DNA from: Novosphingobium arvoryzae
GTDB lineage: Bacteria; Pseudomonadota; Alphaproteobacteria; Sphingomonadales; Sphingomonadaceae
Length of the DNA stretch: 64,000 nt
Reading direction: 5' to 3'
Assembly: GCF_014652615.1 (NCBI RefSeq)
Contig: NZ_BMZD01000001.1
Coordinates: 579,962-643,961 of the forward strand
Part shown: positions 8,478 to 17,900 of the stretch, in pieces
Position numbering within the stretch: position 1 is the stretch's first letter
Layout: each line of letters begins with the position of its first letter
Notes under the pieces: generated by a model
Databases searched by the model: none
Seen by the model: the letters and a program-made list of their open reading frames with translations, nothing else
What the model was told of the DNA's origin: nothing
Program-made: the position numbers and the translations under genes

Positions 8478-11320
8478 CACTCGGCGGCCTCGGTGGCGAT
8501 CCGGCGGCTCTTTTCGGACCAGCTGGCATAGCTTTCCTGCCATTCGCTAGGGCCGTTGCTGGGCATGACCTGCACGGCGGTCACCTTGTATTCGGGGCAG
8601 TTGGTGGCCCAGTCCGAAAACTCGGTGGTGACGACGTTGGCCTGCGTCGCGGGATGGTGGAAGGTGGTATAGACCACCCCCGGCGCGACCCGGTCGGTCA
8701 CGGTGACGCGCAGGGTGGTTTCGCCGGTGCGGCTCGTCAGGCGCGCCCAGTCCCCATCGTTCAGACCCCGGTTTTCGGCGTCGGTGGGATGCATTTCCAG
8801 CAGGTCTTCGGCGTGCCAAACGGTGTTGGCCGTCCGCCGGGTCTGCGCGCCGACGTTGTATTGGCTAAGGATACGCCCCGTGGTCAGCAGCAACGGGAAG
8901 CGCGGGCCGGTCTTCTCGTCGGTCGGGACATAGTCCGTCACCATGAACTTGCCCTTGCCGCGCACGAACCCATCGACGTGCATGATCGGGCTGCCATCGG
9001 GATGGGCTTCGTTGACCGGCCATTGCAGAGATCCTTCCGCCTCCAGCCGCGCGAACGATACACCCGCGAAAGTGGGGGTCAGGCGGGCGATCTCGTCCAT
9101 GATTTGGCTGGGGTGGGCATAGTTCCAATCCAGCCCCAGCGCGCGGGCCAGTTCCTGCGTCACTTCCCAGTCGCCGAAACCGTTCGCCGGTTCCATCACC
9201 TTGCGGACCAGCTGGATGCGGCGTTCGGCGTTGGTGAAGGTGCCGTCCTTTTCGAGGAACGTGCTGCCCGGCAGGAACACGTGGGCATAGTTGGCGGTTT
9301 CGTTGAGGAACAGGTCGTGGACGATTACGCAGTCCATCGCCTTCAGCCCGGCGGCGACGTGGTGGGTGTTGGGATCGGATTGCAGGATATCCTCCCCCTG
9401 GATGTAGATCGCGCGGAACGTGCCATCGACCGCCGCATCGAGCATGTTGGGGATGCGCAGGCCCGGTTCGGCGTCCAGCGGCGTGCCCCATTCCGCCTCG
9501 AACAGGCTGCGCGTCGCCGCGTCCGAAATGTGGCGATAGCCGGACAGCTCGTGCGGGAAGCTGCCCATGTCGCACGCGCCCTGCACGTTGTTCTGCCCGC
9601 GCAGCGGGTTCACCCCCACGCCGCGCCGCCCGACGTTGCCGGTGACCATGGCGAGGTTGGCGATGGCCATGACGGTGGAGGAGCCCTGGCTGTGCTCGGT
9701 CACGCCGAGGCCATAGTAAATGGCGCCGTTACCCCCGGTGGCATAGAGCCGCGCGGCTTCGCGCAAGGCATGCGCGGGAACGCGCGTTACGGCTTCCAGC
9801 ACTTCGGGTGAATGGCGTTGGTCGGATACGAACCGCGCCCAGTCCTGATACTCGTCCCAGTCGCAGCGCTCGCGGATGAAGTCTTCCGCCGCCAGCCCCT
9901 CGGTCACGATCACGTGGGCCATCGCGGTCAGCACGGCGACATTGGTGCCGGGTTGCAGCGGCAGGTGATGCGCGGCCTCGATATGGGGGCTGCGGACAAG
10001 ATCGATCCGGCGCGGGTCGATCACGATCAGCTTCGCGCCCTGGCGGAGCCGCCGCTTCATGCGGCTGGCGAAGACCGGGTGACCATCGGTGGGGTTCGCG
10101 CCGATTACCAGAATGACGTCGGCGTCCATCACGCTGTCGAAATCCTGCGTCCCCGCGCTGGTGCCAAAGGTCTTGGACAGGCCGTAGCCGGTGGGCGAAT
10201 GGCACACCCGCGCGCAGGTATCGACGTTGTTGGAGCCGAAGCCGGAGCGGACCAGCTTCTGGACGAGAAACGTCTCTTCGTTGGTGCAGCGGCTGGAGGT
10301 GATCCCGCCCAGCGCCCGCGCGCCATATTGCGCCTTGATCGCATTGAGCCGCGCGGCGGTGAAGGACAGGGCCTGGTCCCAGCTGACTTCGCGCCAGGGT
10401 TCGTCGATGCTGTCGCGGATCATCGGCTTGGTGATCCGGTCCTGGTGGTTGGCATAGCCCCACGCGAACCGGCCCTTGACGCAGGAATGGCCGCGATTGG
10501 CCTTGCCGTCCTTCCACGGCACCATCCGCACCAGCTGCTCGCCCCGCATTTCCGCGCGGAAGGTGCAGCCGACGCCGCAATAGGCGCAAGTGGTGATGAC
10601 GGCGCGTTCGGGCTTGCCGATCTCCTTCACGGCCTTCTCCTGCAAGGTCGCGGTCGGGCAGGCCTGCACACACGCGCCGCAGGACACGCATTCGCTCGAC
10701 AGGAAATTGTCGCCAGTCTGTCCCGCGCTGACCTTGGAGGCAAAGCCGCGCGCTGAGATGGTCAGCGCCAGCGTGCCCTGCACTTCGTCGCAGGCGCGCA
10801 CGCAGCGCGAACAGGCGATGCACTTGCTGGGATCGAAATCGAAATAGGGGTTCGACGTATCGGGCGCGAGACCGAGGTGGTTGGCGCCGTCATAGCCATA
10901 GCGCACATCGCGCAGGCCCACTTGCGCGGCGGTGTCCTGAAGCTCGCAATCGCCCGAGGCACTGCACGTCAGGCAATCGAGCGGGTGGTCGGAAATGTAG
11001 AGTTCCATCACCCCGCGCCGCAGCTTTTCCAGCCGCGGGGTCTGGGTATGGACCACCATGTTCGCTTCGGCGGGGGTGGTGCAGCTGGCCGGCGTGCCGC
11101 GCCGTCCGTCGATTTCGACCAGGCACATCCGGCACGAACCGAACGCGGCGACATTGTCGGTCGCGCAGAGCTTGGGGATCGAGCCGCCACATTCCGCCGC
11201 CGCGCGCATCACGCTGGTCCCGGCGGGAACGGTGACCTGCCGTCCGTCGATGGTCAGCGTGACAGTGGTGTCCGAGCGGACTTCCGGCGTGCCGAAATCG
11301 GCCTGCGGTTCATACCCCAT
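8477..11320 (-). CDS. fdsA: Formate dehydrogenase alpha (catalytic) subunit
   Basis: Catalytic Mo-bis-MGD subunit (947 residues) oxidising formate to CO2 and passing electrons to FdsB. In order: an N-terminal 2Fe-2S ferredoxin domain (GSCRMCLVEIDG near residue 50), a His/Cys cluster region (LDCLTCSASGDCELQ), two 4Fe-4S ferredoxin motifs (CIACSRCVRAC and CVSCGACVQACP), then the molybdopterin domain with its own 4Fe-4S (CAYCGVGC). The metal ligand is Cys, in ARVCHSPT, so it is not a selenoprotein. The C-terminus has the molybdopterin-dinucleotide-binding domain. It overlaps mobA by 11 bases and fdsD by one. Confidence 0.96.
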   Translation of the reverse strand: MGYEPQADFGTPEVRSDTTVTLTIDGRQVTVPAGTSVMRAAAECGGSIPKLCATDNVAAFGSCRMCLVEIDGRRGTPASCTTPAEANMVVHTQTPRLEKLRRGVMELYISDHPLDCLTCSASGDCELQDTAAQVGLRDVRYGYDGANHLGLAPDTSNPYFDFDPSKCIACSRCVRACDEVQGTLALTISARGFASKVSAGQTGDNFLSSECVSCGACVQACPTATLQEKAVKEIGKPERAVITTCAYCGVGCTFRAEMRGEQLVRMVPWKDGKANRGHSCVKGRFAWGYANHQDRITKPMIRDSIDEPWREVSWDQALSFTAARLNAIKAQYGARALGGITSSRCTNEETFLVQKLVRSGFGSNNVDTCARVCHSPTGYGLSKTFGTSAGTQDFDSVMDADVILVIGANPTDGHPVFASRMKRRLRQGAKLIVIDPRRIDLVRSPHIEAAHHLPLQPGTNVAVLTAMAHVIVTEGLAAEDFIRERCDWDEYQDWARFVSDQRHSPEVLEAVTRVPAHALREAARLYATGGNGAIYYGLGVTEHSQGSSTVMAIANLAMVTGNVGRRGVGVNPLRGQNNVQGACDMGSFPHELSGYRHISDAATRSLFEAEWGTPLDAEPGLRIPNMLDAAVDGTFRAIYIQGEDILQSDPNTHHVAAGLKAMDCVIVHDLFLNETANYAHVFLPGSTFLEKDGTFTNAERRIQLVRKVMEPANGFGDWEVTQELARALGLDWNYAHPSQIMDEIARLTPTFAGVSFARLEAEGSLQWPVNEAHPDGSPIMHVDGFVRGKGKFMVTDYVPTDEKTGPRFPLLLTTGRILSQYNVGAQTRRTANTVWHAEDLLEMHPTDAENRGLNDGDWARLTSRTGETTLRVTVTDRVAPGVVYTTFHHPATQANVVTTEFSDWATNCPEYKVTAVQVMPSNGPSEWQESYASWSEKSRRIATEAAE

Positions 11321-11840
11321 CGCGATTCTCCAGATTGGCCAGATCGGCGGGCGTGTTGATATTAGCCGGATGGACGGGCAGCGTCACGGCACGTGCGCCG
11401 AGCCGTTCGGCCAGCGCGCGCAAGCTGTGCTTGCCAGTGCCGGCCAGAATGGCCGCCACATCGCTTGCCGCGCTGGCGGGCCACAGGCCGACGACTGGCT
11501 GATCCGCCAGATAGGCCGGGGCAGGGGCAAGCCGCGCGGGCAGATCGTCGGGCAGGCCAACCGAATCCACCCCGCACGTCAGCACTTCGCTGTGGCCGGT
11601 GGCCGCGCCGTGCCGCAGCGCGGCGGCGACCCCGCCGAGCGGCCCCATCTGGGCGCGCGGCCAGTCCGGGATGGTAGGGGCAGGGGCTTCGCGGCGGCCC
11701 ACGACCACTACCGCGTCGCACCACTGCGCCAGCGTATCGACCGCGCGGGTCAGCAGGGTTTGCCCGTCCAGCAGGGCAAGCGCCTTGTCACTGCCGAAGC
11801 GGCTGGATTGCCCGCCCGCAAGGACCGCGCCGAGGATCAT
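11310..11840 (-). CDS. mobA: Molybdenum cofactor guanylyltransferase
   Basis: Attaches GMP to molybdopterin to form the guanine-dinucleotide cofactor that FdsA needs. The 176-residue protein begins ILGAVLAGGQSSRFGSDKA, the nucleotide-binding signature of the family, and has the MGPLGGVAAAL segment typical of MobA. It is embedded between fdsB and fdsA, overlapping both (ATGA with fdsB, 11 bases with fdsA). This couples synthesis of the maturation enzyme to its client. No fdhD sulfurtransferase gene is present in the window, so that function must come from elsewhere. Confidence 0.9.
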   Translation of the reverse strand: MILGAVLAGGQSSRFGSDKALALLDGQTLLTRAVDTLAQWCDAVVVVGRREAPAPTIPDWPRAQMGPLGGVAAALRHGAATGHSEVLTCGVDSVGLPDDLPARLAPAPAYLADQPVVGLWPASAASDVAAILAGTGKHSLRALAERLGARAVTLPVHPANINTPADLANLENRDGV

Positions 11841-13366
11841 TCCCCGAAATCCTCCGGCCAGTGCTTCAGCGCGCTCATTACCGGATAGGGGGTGAACCCG
11901 CCCAGCGCGCAGAGCGAGCCGAACTTCATCGTTTCGGCCAGGTCTTCCAGCAGTTGCAGATCGTCCGCGCGACTGCGACCCGCCTTGCGGGCGTTGTGCA
12001 TCTGGGGCAGGCTTTCCACCGCATCGGGGGCGCCCTTGCCGCCGCTGCGGATGCGGTCGATCAGTTCGACGCCCCGCGTGGAACCGATCCGGCAGGGCGT
12101 GCATTTGCCGCAGCTTTCCGCCGCGCAGAAGGTAAAGGCAAAGCGGGCCATGGCGCCCATGTCGGCGCTGTCGTCAAACACGGTCACGCCGCCATGCCCG
12201 ATCAGCGCGTCGGCCACGGTATAGGCTTCGTAATCGAACGGCAGGTGGAACTGGGCCGGGGGGATATAGGCCCCCAGCGGACCGCCGACCTGCACCGCCT
12301 TCACCGGACGGCCGGATGCCGTGCCGCCGCCGATGCGGTTCACCAGATCGTCCAGCGTGATCCCGAACGCGGTTTCATAAAGCCCGCCGTGCTTGATATT
12401 GCCCGCCAGCTGGATCGGCATTGTGCCTTTAGAGCGGTCGACCCCCAGGCTGGCGTAAAGCGCCGCACCGCCTTCGGACAGGATGTGGGGGATCGCCGCC
12501 AGCGTCAGCACGTTGTTGACCACCGTGGGGCAGCCGAACAGCCCTTCCAGCGCGGGCAGCGGCGGCTTGGCGCGCACTTCGCCGCGCTTGCCCTCGATGG
12601 AATTGAGCAGCGAGGTTTCCTCGCCGCAGACATAAGCGCCCGCGCCGACCCGCACTTCGATCTTGAAGGGGGCGATGTGCTCGGCCGCCAGCGCGATCGC
12701 GGCGTTCAGCTTGGCAATCGCGTGGGGGTATTCGCTGCGGACGTAGATGTAACCTTGCCCGGCACCGACCGCGTGGGCGGCAATTACCATGCCCTCGATC
12801 AGCTGGAACGGATCGCCTTCCATCAGCATCCGGTCGGCAAAGGTGCCGCTATCGCCTTCGTCGGCGTTGCAGACCACGTATTTGCGGGTGCCGGGAGCAT
12901 TCGCAACGGTTTGCCACTTGATCCCCGCCGGGAAGCCCGCTCCGCCGCGACCGCGCAGGCCCGATGCCGTGACTTCGGTCAGCACTTCGGCTGCCGTCAT
13001 CGCGCGGGCGCGCGTCAGTCCGGCCCAGCCGCCGGTCGCGATATAGTCGCCCAGACTGGTCGGGCGGGTGCGCCCGGCGCGGGCGAAGGTCAGCCGCTGT
13101 TGCCCGGCGATGAAGGGGTGATCGGCGATGCGGCCAACCGCCTTGGATGAGGTGCCGTCAAGGATCGCGGTTACATCCGCCGGAGTGGCGGGGCCAAACC
13201 CCAGTCCATCGATCTCCACCAGCGGTTCCAGCCAGTGCATCCCCCAGCTGGACACGCGTTCCACCGTGCAGCCCGCCGCTGCGAACGCTGCCGCGACGCC
13301 GTCCGCCCCGCAGGCCAGCGCCAGCGCGTCGTCGGAAATGCGCACTGTGGTGGGGGAGGGCGTCAT
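11837..13366 (-). CDS. fdsB: Formate dehydrogenase beta subunit (NADH-binding, NuoF-like)
   Basis: FMN/NAD diaphorase subunit of 509 residues. The NuoF core shows GRGGAGFPAGIKW (FMN/NAD region), VVCNADEGDSGTFADR, and the C-terminal 4Fe-4S motif ESCGKCTPCRIG. The N-terminal 120 residues form a thioredoxin-like extension typical of FdsB and HoxF proteins. The ATG at 13366 overlaps the fdsG stop (ATGA); the longer upstream frame is fdsG antisense noise. It links the FdsA/FdsG iron-sulfur chain to NAD+. Confidence 0.95.
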   Translation of the reverse strand: MTPSPTTVRISDDALALACGADGVAAAFAAAGCTVERVSSWGMHWLEPLVEIDGLGFGPATPADVTAILDGTSSKAVGRIADHPFIAGQQRLTFARAGRTRPTSLGDYIATGGWAGLTRARAMTAAEVLTEVTASGLRGRGGAGFPAGIKWQTVANAPGTRKYVVCNADEGDSGTFADRMLMEGDPFQLIEGMVIAAHAVGAGQGYIYVRSEYPHAIAKLNAAIALAAEHIAPFKIEVRVGAGAYVCGEETSLLNSIEGKRGEVRAKPPLPALEGLFGCPTVVNNVLTLAAIPHILSEGGAALYASLGVDRSKGTMPIQLAGNIKHGGLYETAFGITLDDLVNRIGGGTASGRPVKAVQVGGPLGAYIPPAQFHLPFDYEAYTVADALIGHGGVTVFDDSADMGAMARFAFTFCAAESCGKCTPCRIGSTRGVELIDRIRSGGKGAPDAVESLPQMHNARKAGRSRADDLQLLEDLAETMKFGSLCALGGFTPYPVMSALKHWPEDFGE

Positions 13367-13788
13367 TGCGCGTTCACCAGCGCGACCAGCGCCGCCTCGT
13401 CCAGCCGGGCGTGGAGCGCATCCCCCACCCGCGCGGCGGGGCCGACGCTGCACAGGCCCAGGCAATAGACGGTCTTCAGGTTCACCCGGCCACCGGCCGC
13501 GCCTTGCGCTGCCGCGACCAGTGCCTCGACTCCGCGCGCCTGGCAGGCCTCTGCCCGGCACAGTTCAACCGCCGGGCGCGGATCGGGGGCAGGGGTGAAA
13601 TCGTGATAGAAGCTGACCACCCCGTGCACTTCGGCGCGGGACAGGTTGAGCGCCTTGGCAATCTGCGCTTCGGCCGCCGCATCGACGCAGCCGAAGGCGC
13701 GTTGGCAAGCGTGCAGGATCGGCAGCAGCGGCCCTTCGCGGTGCGCGTGGTCCGCGATGATTTCGGCCAGGCGCGCGGGGTCGGTCAT
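13363..13788 (-). CDS. fdsG: Formate dehydrogenase gamma subunit (NuoE-like)
   Basis: Subunit of 141 residues with a single 2Fe-2S cluster in a thioredoxin-like fold. Cysteines appear in the NuoE pattern: CRAEACQ for the first pair and YCLGLCSVGP for the second. The N-terminal helical part includes VHGVVSFYHDF, characteristic of this family. It overlaps fghA upstream and fdsB downstream by four bases each (ATGA), so it is translationally coupled to both. Confidence 0.94.
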   Translation of the reverse strand: MTDPARLAEIIADHAHREGPLLPILHACQRAFGCVDAAAEAQIAKALNLSRAEVHGVVSFYHDFTPAPDPRPAVELCRAEACQARGVEALVAAAQGAAGGRVNLKTVYCLGLCSVGPAARVGDALHARLDEAALVALVNAQ

Positions 13789-14618
13789 GCCTTCAGCCGC
13801 TCGGCATGCCAGGCCACGTGATCGGCCATGAAGCTGGAGATGAAGTAGTACGAATGGTCGTAACCCGGGTGCATCCGGATTGTCGCCGGGATGCCCGCCT
13901 TGCGGCAGGCCATCACCAGCAAGCCGGTTTTCAGCTGCTCGTGCAGGAAATTGTCCGCCTCGCCCTGGTCGACCAGCAGGGCGGGCAGGCGCGCGCCATC
14001 CTCGATCAGCGCGCAGGCATCGTATTCGCGCCAGGCGGCCTTGTCCGGGCCGAGATAGCCGGTCAGCGCCTTGTTGCCCCACGGACAGTTCAGCGGGCTG
14101 ACAATCGGCGAAAACGCGCTGACCGAACGGAAGCGGTCGGGGTTCCGAAGGCCGATGGTCAGCGCGCCGTGGCCGCCCATCGAATGCCCGGTGATCCCCT
14201 GACGGTCCATGTCGACCGGGAAATGCTGCGCCACCAGCGCGGGCAGTTCCTGCTCGATATAGCTGCGCATCCGGAACTGCGCTGACCACGGCTCCTGCGT
14301 CGCGTCGACGTAAAAGCCTGCGCCCTTGCCGAAATCATATGCCGCGTCATCCGGCACGTCATCCCCGCGCGGCGAGGTATCGGGGGCGATGAAGATCACG
14401 CCCGCCCTGGCGCAGGCGGCGCGGTATTCGCCCTTTTCGGTGACGTTGGCATGGGTGCAGGTCAGCCCCGACAGATACCAAAGCACCGGCAGCCGCTGCC
14501 CAGGTTCGTGGTCCGGCACGAAGACCGAAAAGGTCATCGGCGTGCCGGTGGTAGCGCTCTGGTGGGTATAGACCCCCTGGGTGCCGCCGTGGCTGCGATT
14601 GGTGCTGACCTGCTCCAT
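13785..14618 (-). CDS. fghA: S-formylglutathione hydrolase
   Basis: Serine hydrolase of the esterase D family, 277 residues, converting S-formylglutathione to formate and glutathione. The nucleophile is Ser146 in GHSMGGHGAL. Other family landmarks are WYLSGLTCTHANVTEKGEY near residue 47, the IFIAPDTSPRG strand, and the C-terminal His in HPGYDHSYYF. It directly supplies formate to the Fds enzyme encoded next and takes product from FrmA encoded just upstream. Confidence 0.95.
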   Translation of the reverse strand: MEQVSTNRSHGGTQGVYTHQSATTGTPMTFSVFVPDHEPGQRLPVLWYLSGLTCTHANVTEKGEYRAACARAGVIFIAPDTSPRGDDVPDDAAYDFGKGAGFYVDATQEPWSAQFRMRSYIEQELPALVAQHFPVDMDRQGITGHSMGGHGALTIGLRNPDRFRSVSAFSPIVSPLNCPWGNKALTGYLGPDKAAWREYDACALIEDGARLPALLVDQGEADNFLHEQLKTGLLVMACRKAGIPATIRMHPGYDHSYYFISSFMADHVAWHAERLKA

Positions 14619-14633
14619 GTCAGTTATGCGTCC

Positions 14634-15011
14634 TCAGCCCGGAAGCTGGCAGAACGCGCAGATCTTGTTGCCGTCCGGATCGCGCAGATACGCGCCATAG
14701 GCATTGCCCGGAGCGCCCGGACGCGGTCCCGGTTCACCTTCGCAGGTGCCACCATTGGCAAGGCCGGCAGCGTGCCAGGCATCGACCTGGTCCTTGTCCG
14801 CCGCAACGAAGCCGATCGTGCCGCCGTTGGCATAAGTCGCCGCATCGCCGTTCGCCGGGGTGCCGACGCCGAAATTGCCGCCGGCACCGCTATAGAACAC
14901 GCGGCCATTGAAATTCGCACCCGGCGCCACGCCCAGCGCGCCCAGCGCCGCGTCATAGAACTGCTTGGCCTTGGCCGGATCGTTGGTGCCAACCATGATG
15001 TGCGTAAACAT
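14634..15011 (-). CDS. VOC-family (glyoxalase/bleomycin-resistance fold) protein
   Basis: A 125-residue vicinal-oxygen-chelate protein: MFTHIMVGTNDPAKAKQFYD opens the first beta-alpha-beta-beta-beta unit, and YLRDPDGNKICAF closes the second. Its place between frmA and fghA, 15 bases from fghA, suggests a role in handling S-hydroxymethylglutathione, perhaps its formation or lysis, but VOC proteins cover many reactions and the family alone does not say which. The metal-ligand set (His4 and a C-terminal acidic residue) is not complete by eye. Confidence 0.8.
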   Translation of the reverse strand: MFTHIMVGTNDPAKAKQFYDAALGALGVAPGANFNGRVFYSGAGGNFGVGTPANGDAATYANGGTIGFVAADKDQVDAWHAAGLANGGTCEGEPGPRPGAPGNAYGAYLRDPDGNKICAFCQLPG

Positions 15012-15042
15012 TGCTTTTCTCCCGTTGAATCCGTTCAGGTAA

Positions 15043-16155
15043 TCAGAACACCACGACGCTGCGGATCGACTTGCCCGCGTGCATCAGGTCGAACGCCGTG
15101 TTGATTTCTTCCAGCCCCATCACATGGGTGATCATCGGATCGATCTCGATCTTGCCGGTCATGTACATGTCGACGATCTTGGGCACGTCGGTGCGGCCCT
15201 TGGCCCCGCCGAACGCCGTCCCGCGCCAGTTACGGCCCGTCACCAGCTGGAACGGGCGGGTGCTGATTTCCTTGCCCGCTTCGGCCACGCCGATGATGAT
15301 GCTGGTGCCCCAGCCGCGGTGGCAGGCTTCCAGCGCGGTGCGCATGACTTCGGTGTTGCCGGTCGCGTCAAAAGTGTAATCCGCGCCGCCATCGGTCATC
15401 AGCACGATCTTGGCGACGATGTCCTCGCGGCTCATCCCCCTGGTGTTGAGGAAGTCGGTCATGCCGAACTTGCGGCCCCACTCCTCGCGGTCGGGGTTGA
15501 TGTCGACGCCGATGATCTTGTTCGCCCCGGCCAGCCGCGCGCCCTGAATGACGTTGAGGCCGATCCCGCCCAGGCCGAACACCACCACGTTGTCGCCCAC
15601 CTGCACCTTGGCGGTGTTGATCACCGCGCCGACGCCGGTGGTCACGCCGCAGCCGATGTAGCAGCTGGTCTGGAACGGCGCGTCCTCGCGGATCTTCGCC
15701 ACCGCGATTTCCGGCAGCACCGTGAAGTTCGAGAACGTCGAGCAGCCCATGTAGTGAAAGATGGTCTGCCCCTTGTAGGAAAACCGGCTGGTCCCGTCCG
15801 GCATCAGGCCCTTGCCCTGCGTGGCGCGGATTGCGGTGCACAGGTTGGTCTTGCCCGACAGGCACGACTTACACTGGCGGCATTCCGGGGTGTAAAGCGG
15901 GATCACGTGGTCGCCCGGCTTCACGCTGGTCACGCCCGCGCCCACTTCGCGCACGATCCCGGCGCCTTCATGGCCCAGCACGCTGGGGAAGATGCCTTCC
16001 GAATCGAACCCGTCCAGCGTGTAGGCATCGGTGTGGCAGATGCCGGTCGCCATGATTTCCACCAGCACTTCGCCGGCCTTGGGACCTTCCAGGTCCAGCT
16101 CGACGATTTCCAGCGGGGTCTTGGGCGCAAAGGCGACGGCGGCGCGGGTCTTCAT
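15043..16155 (-). CDS. frmA: S-(hydroxymethyl)glutathione dehydrogenase (class III ADH)
   Basis: Zinc, NAD-dependent dehydrogenase of 370 residues that oxidises the formaldehyde-glutathione adduct. Catalytic zinc ligands are in [12 protein letters not shown] and LGHEGAGIV. The structural zinc site is [15 protein letters not shown]. The NAD fold shows [14 protein letters not shown]. The start at 16155 gives the usual [10 protein letters not shown]-terminus; the longer open frame runs into the operator region. It is the first gene of an eight-gene minus-strand run to fdsD. Confidence 0.96.
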   Translation of the reverse strand: MKTRAAVAFAPKTPLEIVELDLEGPKAGEVLVEIMATGICHTDAYTLDGFDSEGIFPSVLGHEGAGIVREVGAGVTSVKPGDHVIPLYTPECRQCKSCLSGKTNLCTAIRATQGKGLMPDGTSRFSYKGQTIFHYMGCSTFSNFTVLPEIAVAKIREDAPFQTSCYIGCGVTTGVGAVINTAKVQVGDNVVVFGLGGIGLNVIQGARLAGANKIIGVDINPDREEWGRKFGMTDFLNTRGMSREDIVAKIVLMTDGGADYTFDATGNTEVMRTALEACHRGWGTSIIIGVAEAGKEISTRPFQLVTGRNWRGTAFGGAKGRTDVPKIVDMYMTGKIEIDPMITHVMGLEEINTAFDLMHAGKSIRSVVVF

Positions 16156-16189
16156 GTCCGAAATGCTCCTCTCCACATCGGGTGTGGGA

Positions 16190-16212
16190 TTTTGTAAGCG
16201 ATGCATACAAAA
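16190..16212. promoter_or_regulatory. Candidate operator upstream of the formaldehyde-oxidation operon
   Basis: TTTTGTA and TACAAAA form a perfect 7-bp inverted repeat with a 9-base spacer, 35-57 bases upstream of the frmA start and facing the divergent RNase gene. The position fits a repressor site controlling frmA and possibly the divergent gene. No regulator gene is adjacent. The binding protein is unknown; the dyad resembles GntR-type sites only loosely. Confidence 0.5.
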
Positions 16213-16304
16213 GGGTTGGGGGCGGCGTCAATGCCGCTGCGCCGCTATCTCGCCCATTGCGGCATCGCTTGGCAAGTCGTCAGCGGCGGTTTAGCGCTGG
16301 CCGG

Positions 16305-17702
16305 ATGAGAGCCATTCGTGATCCGGATCGCCTGCTGGGTGAAGGACTTGCGGCCATCCGGGCCCAGTTCCGCGTGCCGGACAGTTTTCCGCCCGATGTG
16401 CTCGCCGCAGCCGAACGGGCCGCGCGGCGCGTGCCGACCGATCATGCCGACTGGACGGGGCGCAATTTCGTCACGCTCGACCCCGCCAGCGCGACCGATC
16501 TGGATCAGGCCTTCGCGATCGAGCGGTCCGGCGCGGACTTCCTGCTGCACTATGCCATTGCCGACGTGGCGTGGTTCGTTGGCGATGACGACCCGGTCGA
16601 CCAGGAGGCATGGCGGCGGGGTGTCACCACGTATTTGCCCGATGGCAAGGCCGGTCTCTATCCGCCCGTCCTGGCCGAAGGGGTGGCCAGCCTGCTGCCC
16701 GATGGGCCGCGCCCCGCGGTGGTGTTCACCACGCGTATTGCACCCGATGGTGCGGTGCGGATCGATGCCATCACGCGCGCGATCGTTCAAAGCCGCGCCA
16801 AGCTGGCTTACGATTCGGTGCGGGATAAGGATCTGCCAGATGGCTTCGCGGACGTCACCGCGCGCATCGCGGCGGCCGAACAACGACGCGGGGCGGCCCG
16901 CGTCGATCCACCGGAACAGGAAGTGGAGCGCACGGCGCAGGGGCGCTATGCTCTGCGGTTTCGCCCGATGCTGCCATCGGAAACCCGCAATGCGGCCCTT
17001 TCGCTGGCCACCAACATGGCGGTGGCGGACCTGCTCCACAGCCACGCTACTGGCCTGTTCCGGGTCATGGCCGCGCCCGATGCCTTCGCAGTCGCGCGCT
17101 TGCGGCAGACCGCTCGCGCCTTTGCCCTGACGTGGGACGATGCCATGCCGCTGGAACAGTTCGAACGGACGCTGGACCCCGCCTCTCCGCGCGATGCTGC
17201 GTTCATGCTGGCGATCCGGCGGGCGGGACAGGGGGCCAGCTACGAGCCGTGGCAACCCGGCGTCGTTCCCTGGCATGCCGCGATGGCGGCCACTTACGCG
17301 CACGCCACCGCGCCGCTCCGGCGGCTGGCTGATCGCTATGTGATCCGGGCTGCGCTGGCCGTGGCAAACGGGCAACCCGTGCCCGATGCGGTCAACGCGG
17401 CCTTTGCCCGTTTGCCGTCGGTCATGGGCAAGGCCGATGCCCGTGCGGGACAAGTCGAACGGGCCGTGATCGATCTCGCCGAAACCGCCATGCTGGCGGG
17501 CCGCGAGGGGGAGCATTTCTCCGCAGTGGTCACTGACCTCGGCGAAACCGGCGCGCGCATCCAGCTTTGCGACCTGCCGGTCGTCGCCCGGACGCCGGCA
17601 ACCGGCGTGGTCCCCGGCATGCCGCTCCAGGTTCGCCTCGATGCCGCCGACCCGATCCGCCGCACCCTGGCCTTTTCCCGGATCGATGCCCCTCCTGCAT
17701 GA
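16305..17702 (+). CDS. RNase II/R-family (RNB domain) exoribonuclease, short form
   Basis: 3'-5' exoribonuclease-like protein of 465 residues. The RNB catalytic segment starts near residue 61: TLDPASATDLDQAFAIE. Three acidic metal ligands are kept, while the fourth position is Gln rather than Asp. An HYAIADVAWFV strand and PLRRLADRYV near residue 340 are further RNB landmarks. There is no N-terminal cold-shock domain pair, and only a short S1/OB-like tail (residues about 405-465), so it is about half the size of E. coli RNase R. It diverges from frmA; the ATG at 16305 begins the alignable region. Confidence 0.8.
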   Translation: MRAIRDPDRLLGEGLAAIRAQFRVPDSFPPDVLAAAERAARRVPTDHADWTGRNFVTLDPASATDLDQAFAIERSGADFLLHYAIADVAWFVGDDDPVDQEAWRRGVTTYLPDGKAGLYPPVLAEGVASLLPDGPRPAVVFTTRIAPDGAVRIDAITRAIVQSRAKLAYDSVRDKDLPDGFADVTARIAAAEQRRGAARVDPPEQEVERTAQGRYALRFRPMLPSETRNAALSLATNMAVADLLHSHATGLFRVMAAPDAFAVARLRQTARAFALTWDDAMPLEQFERTLDPASPRDAAFMLAIRRAGQGASYEPWQPGVVPWHAAMAATYAHATAPLRRLADRYVIRAALAVANGQPVPDAVNAAFARLPSVMGKADARAGQVERAVIDLAETAMLAGREGEHFSAVVTDLGETGARIQLCDLPVVARTPATGVVPGMPLQVRLDAADPIRRTLAFSRIDAPPA

Positions 17703-17765
17703 ATCGAGTTGCACCGCCCGCCGTCCTCGGCTAGTGGCGCCGTTCCTGCGGGCAACCGTGGGTGA

Positions 17766-17839
17766 GGCCCGATGGCGGAGTGGTTACGCACCGGACTGCA
17801 AATCCGTTTACGCCGGTTCGATTCCGGCTCGGGCCTCCA
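17766..17839 (+). tRNA. tRNA-Cys (GCA)
   Basis: A cloverleaf is visible: acceptor GGCCCGA pairs with TCGGGCC, the anticodon loop has GCA (CTGCAAA), and the T-arm contains GGTTCGATTCC. The discriminator is U, the main identity base for tRNA-Cys, and CCA is encoded (17837-17839). Confidence 0.95.
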
Positions 17840-17900
17840 AAAAATTCGGTCGACAGCGTTGCCTCGGACCAATCCCCCGGCTAAACGCCACCGCCGGAGC

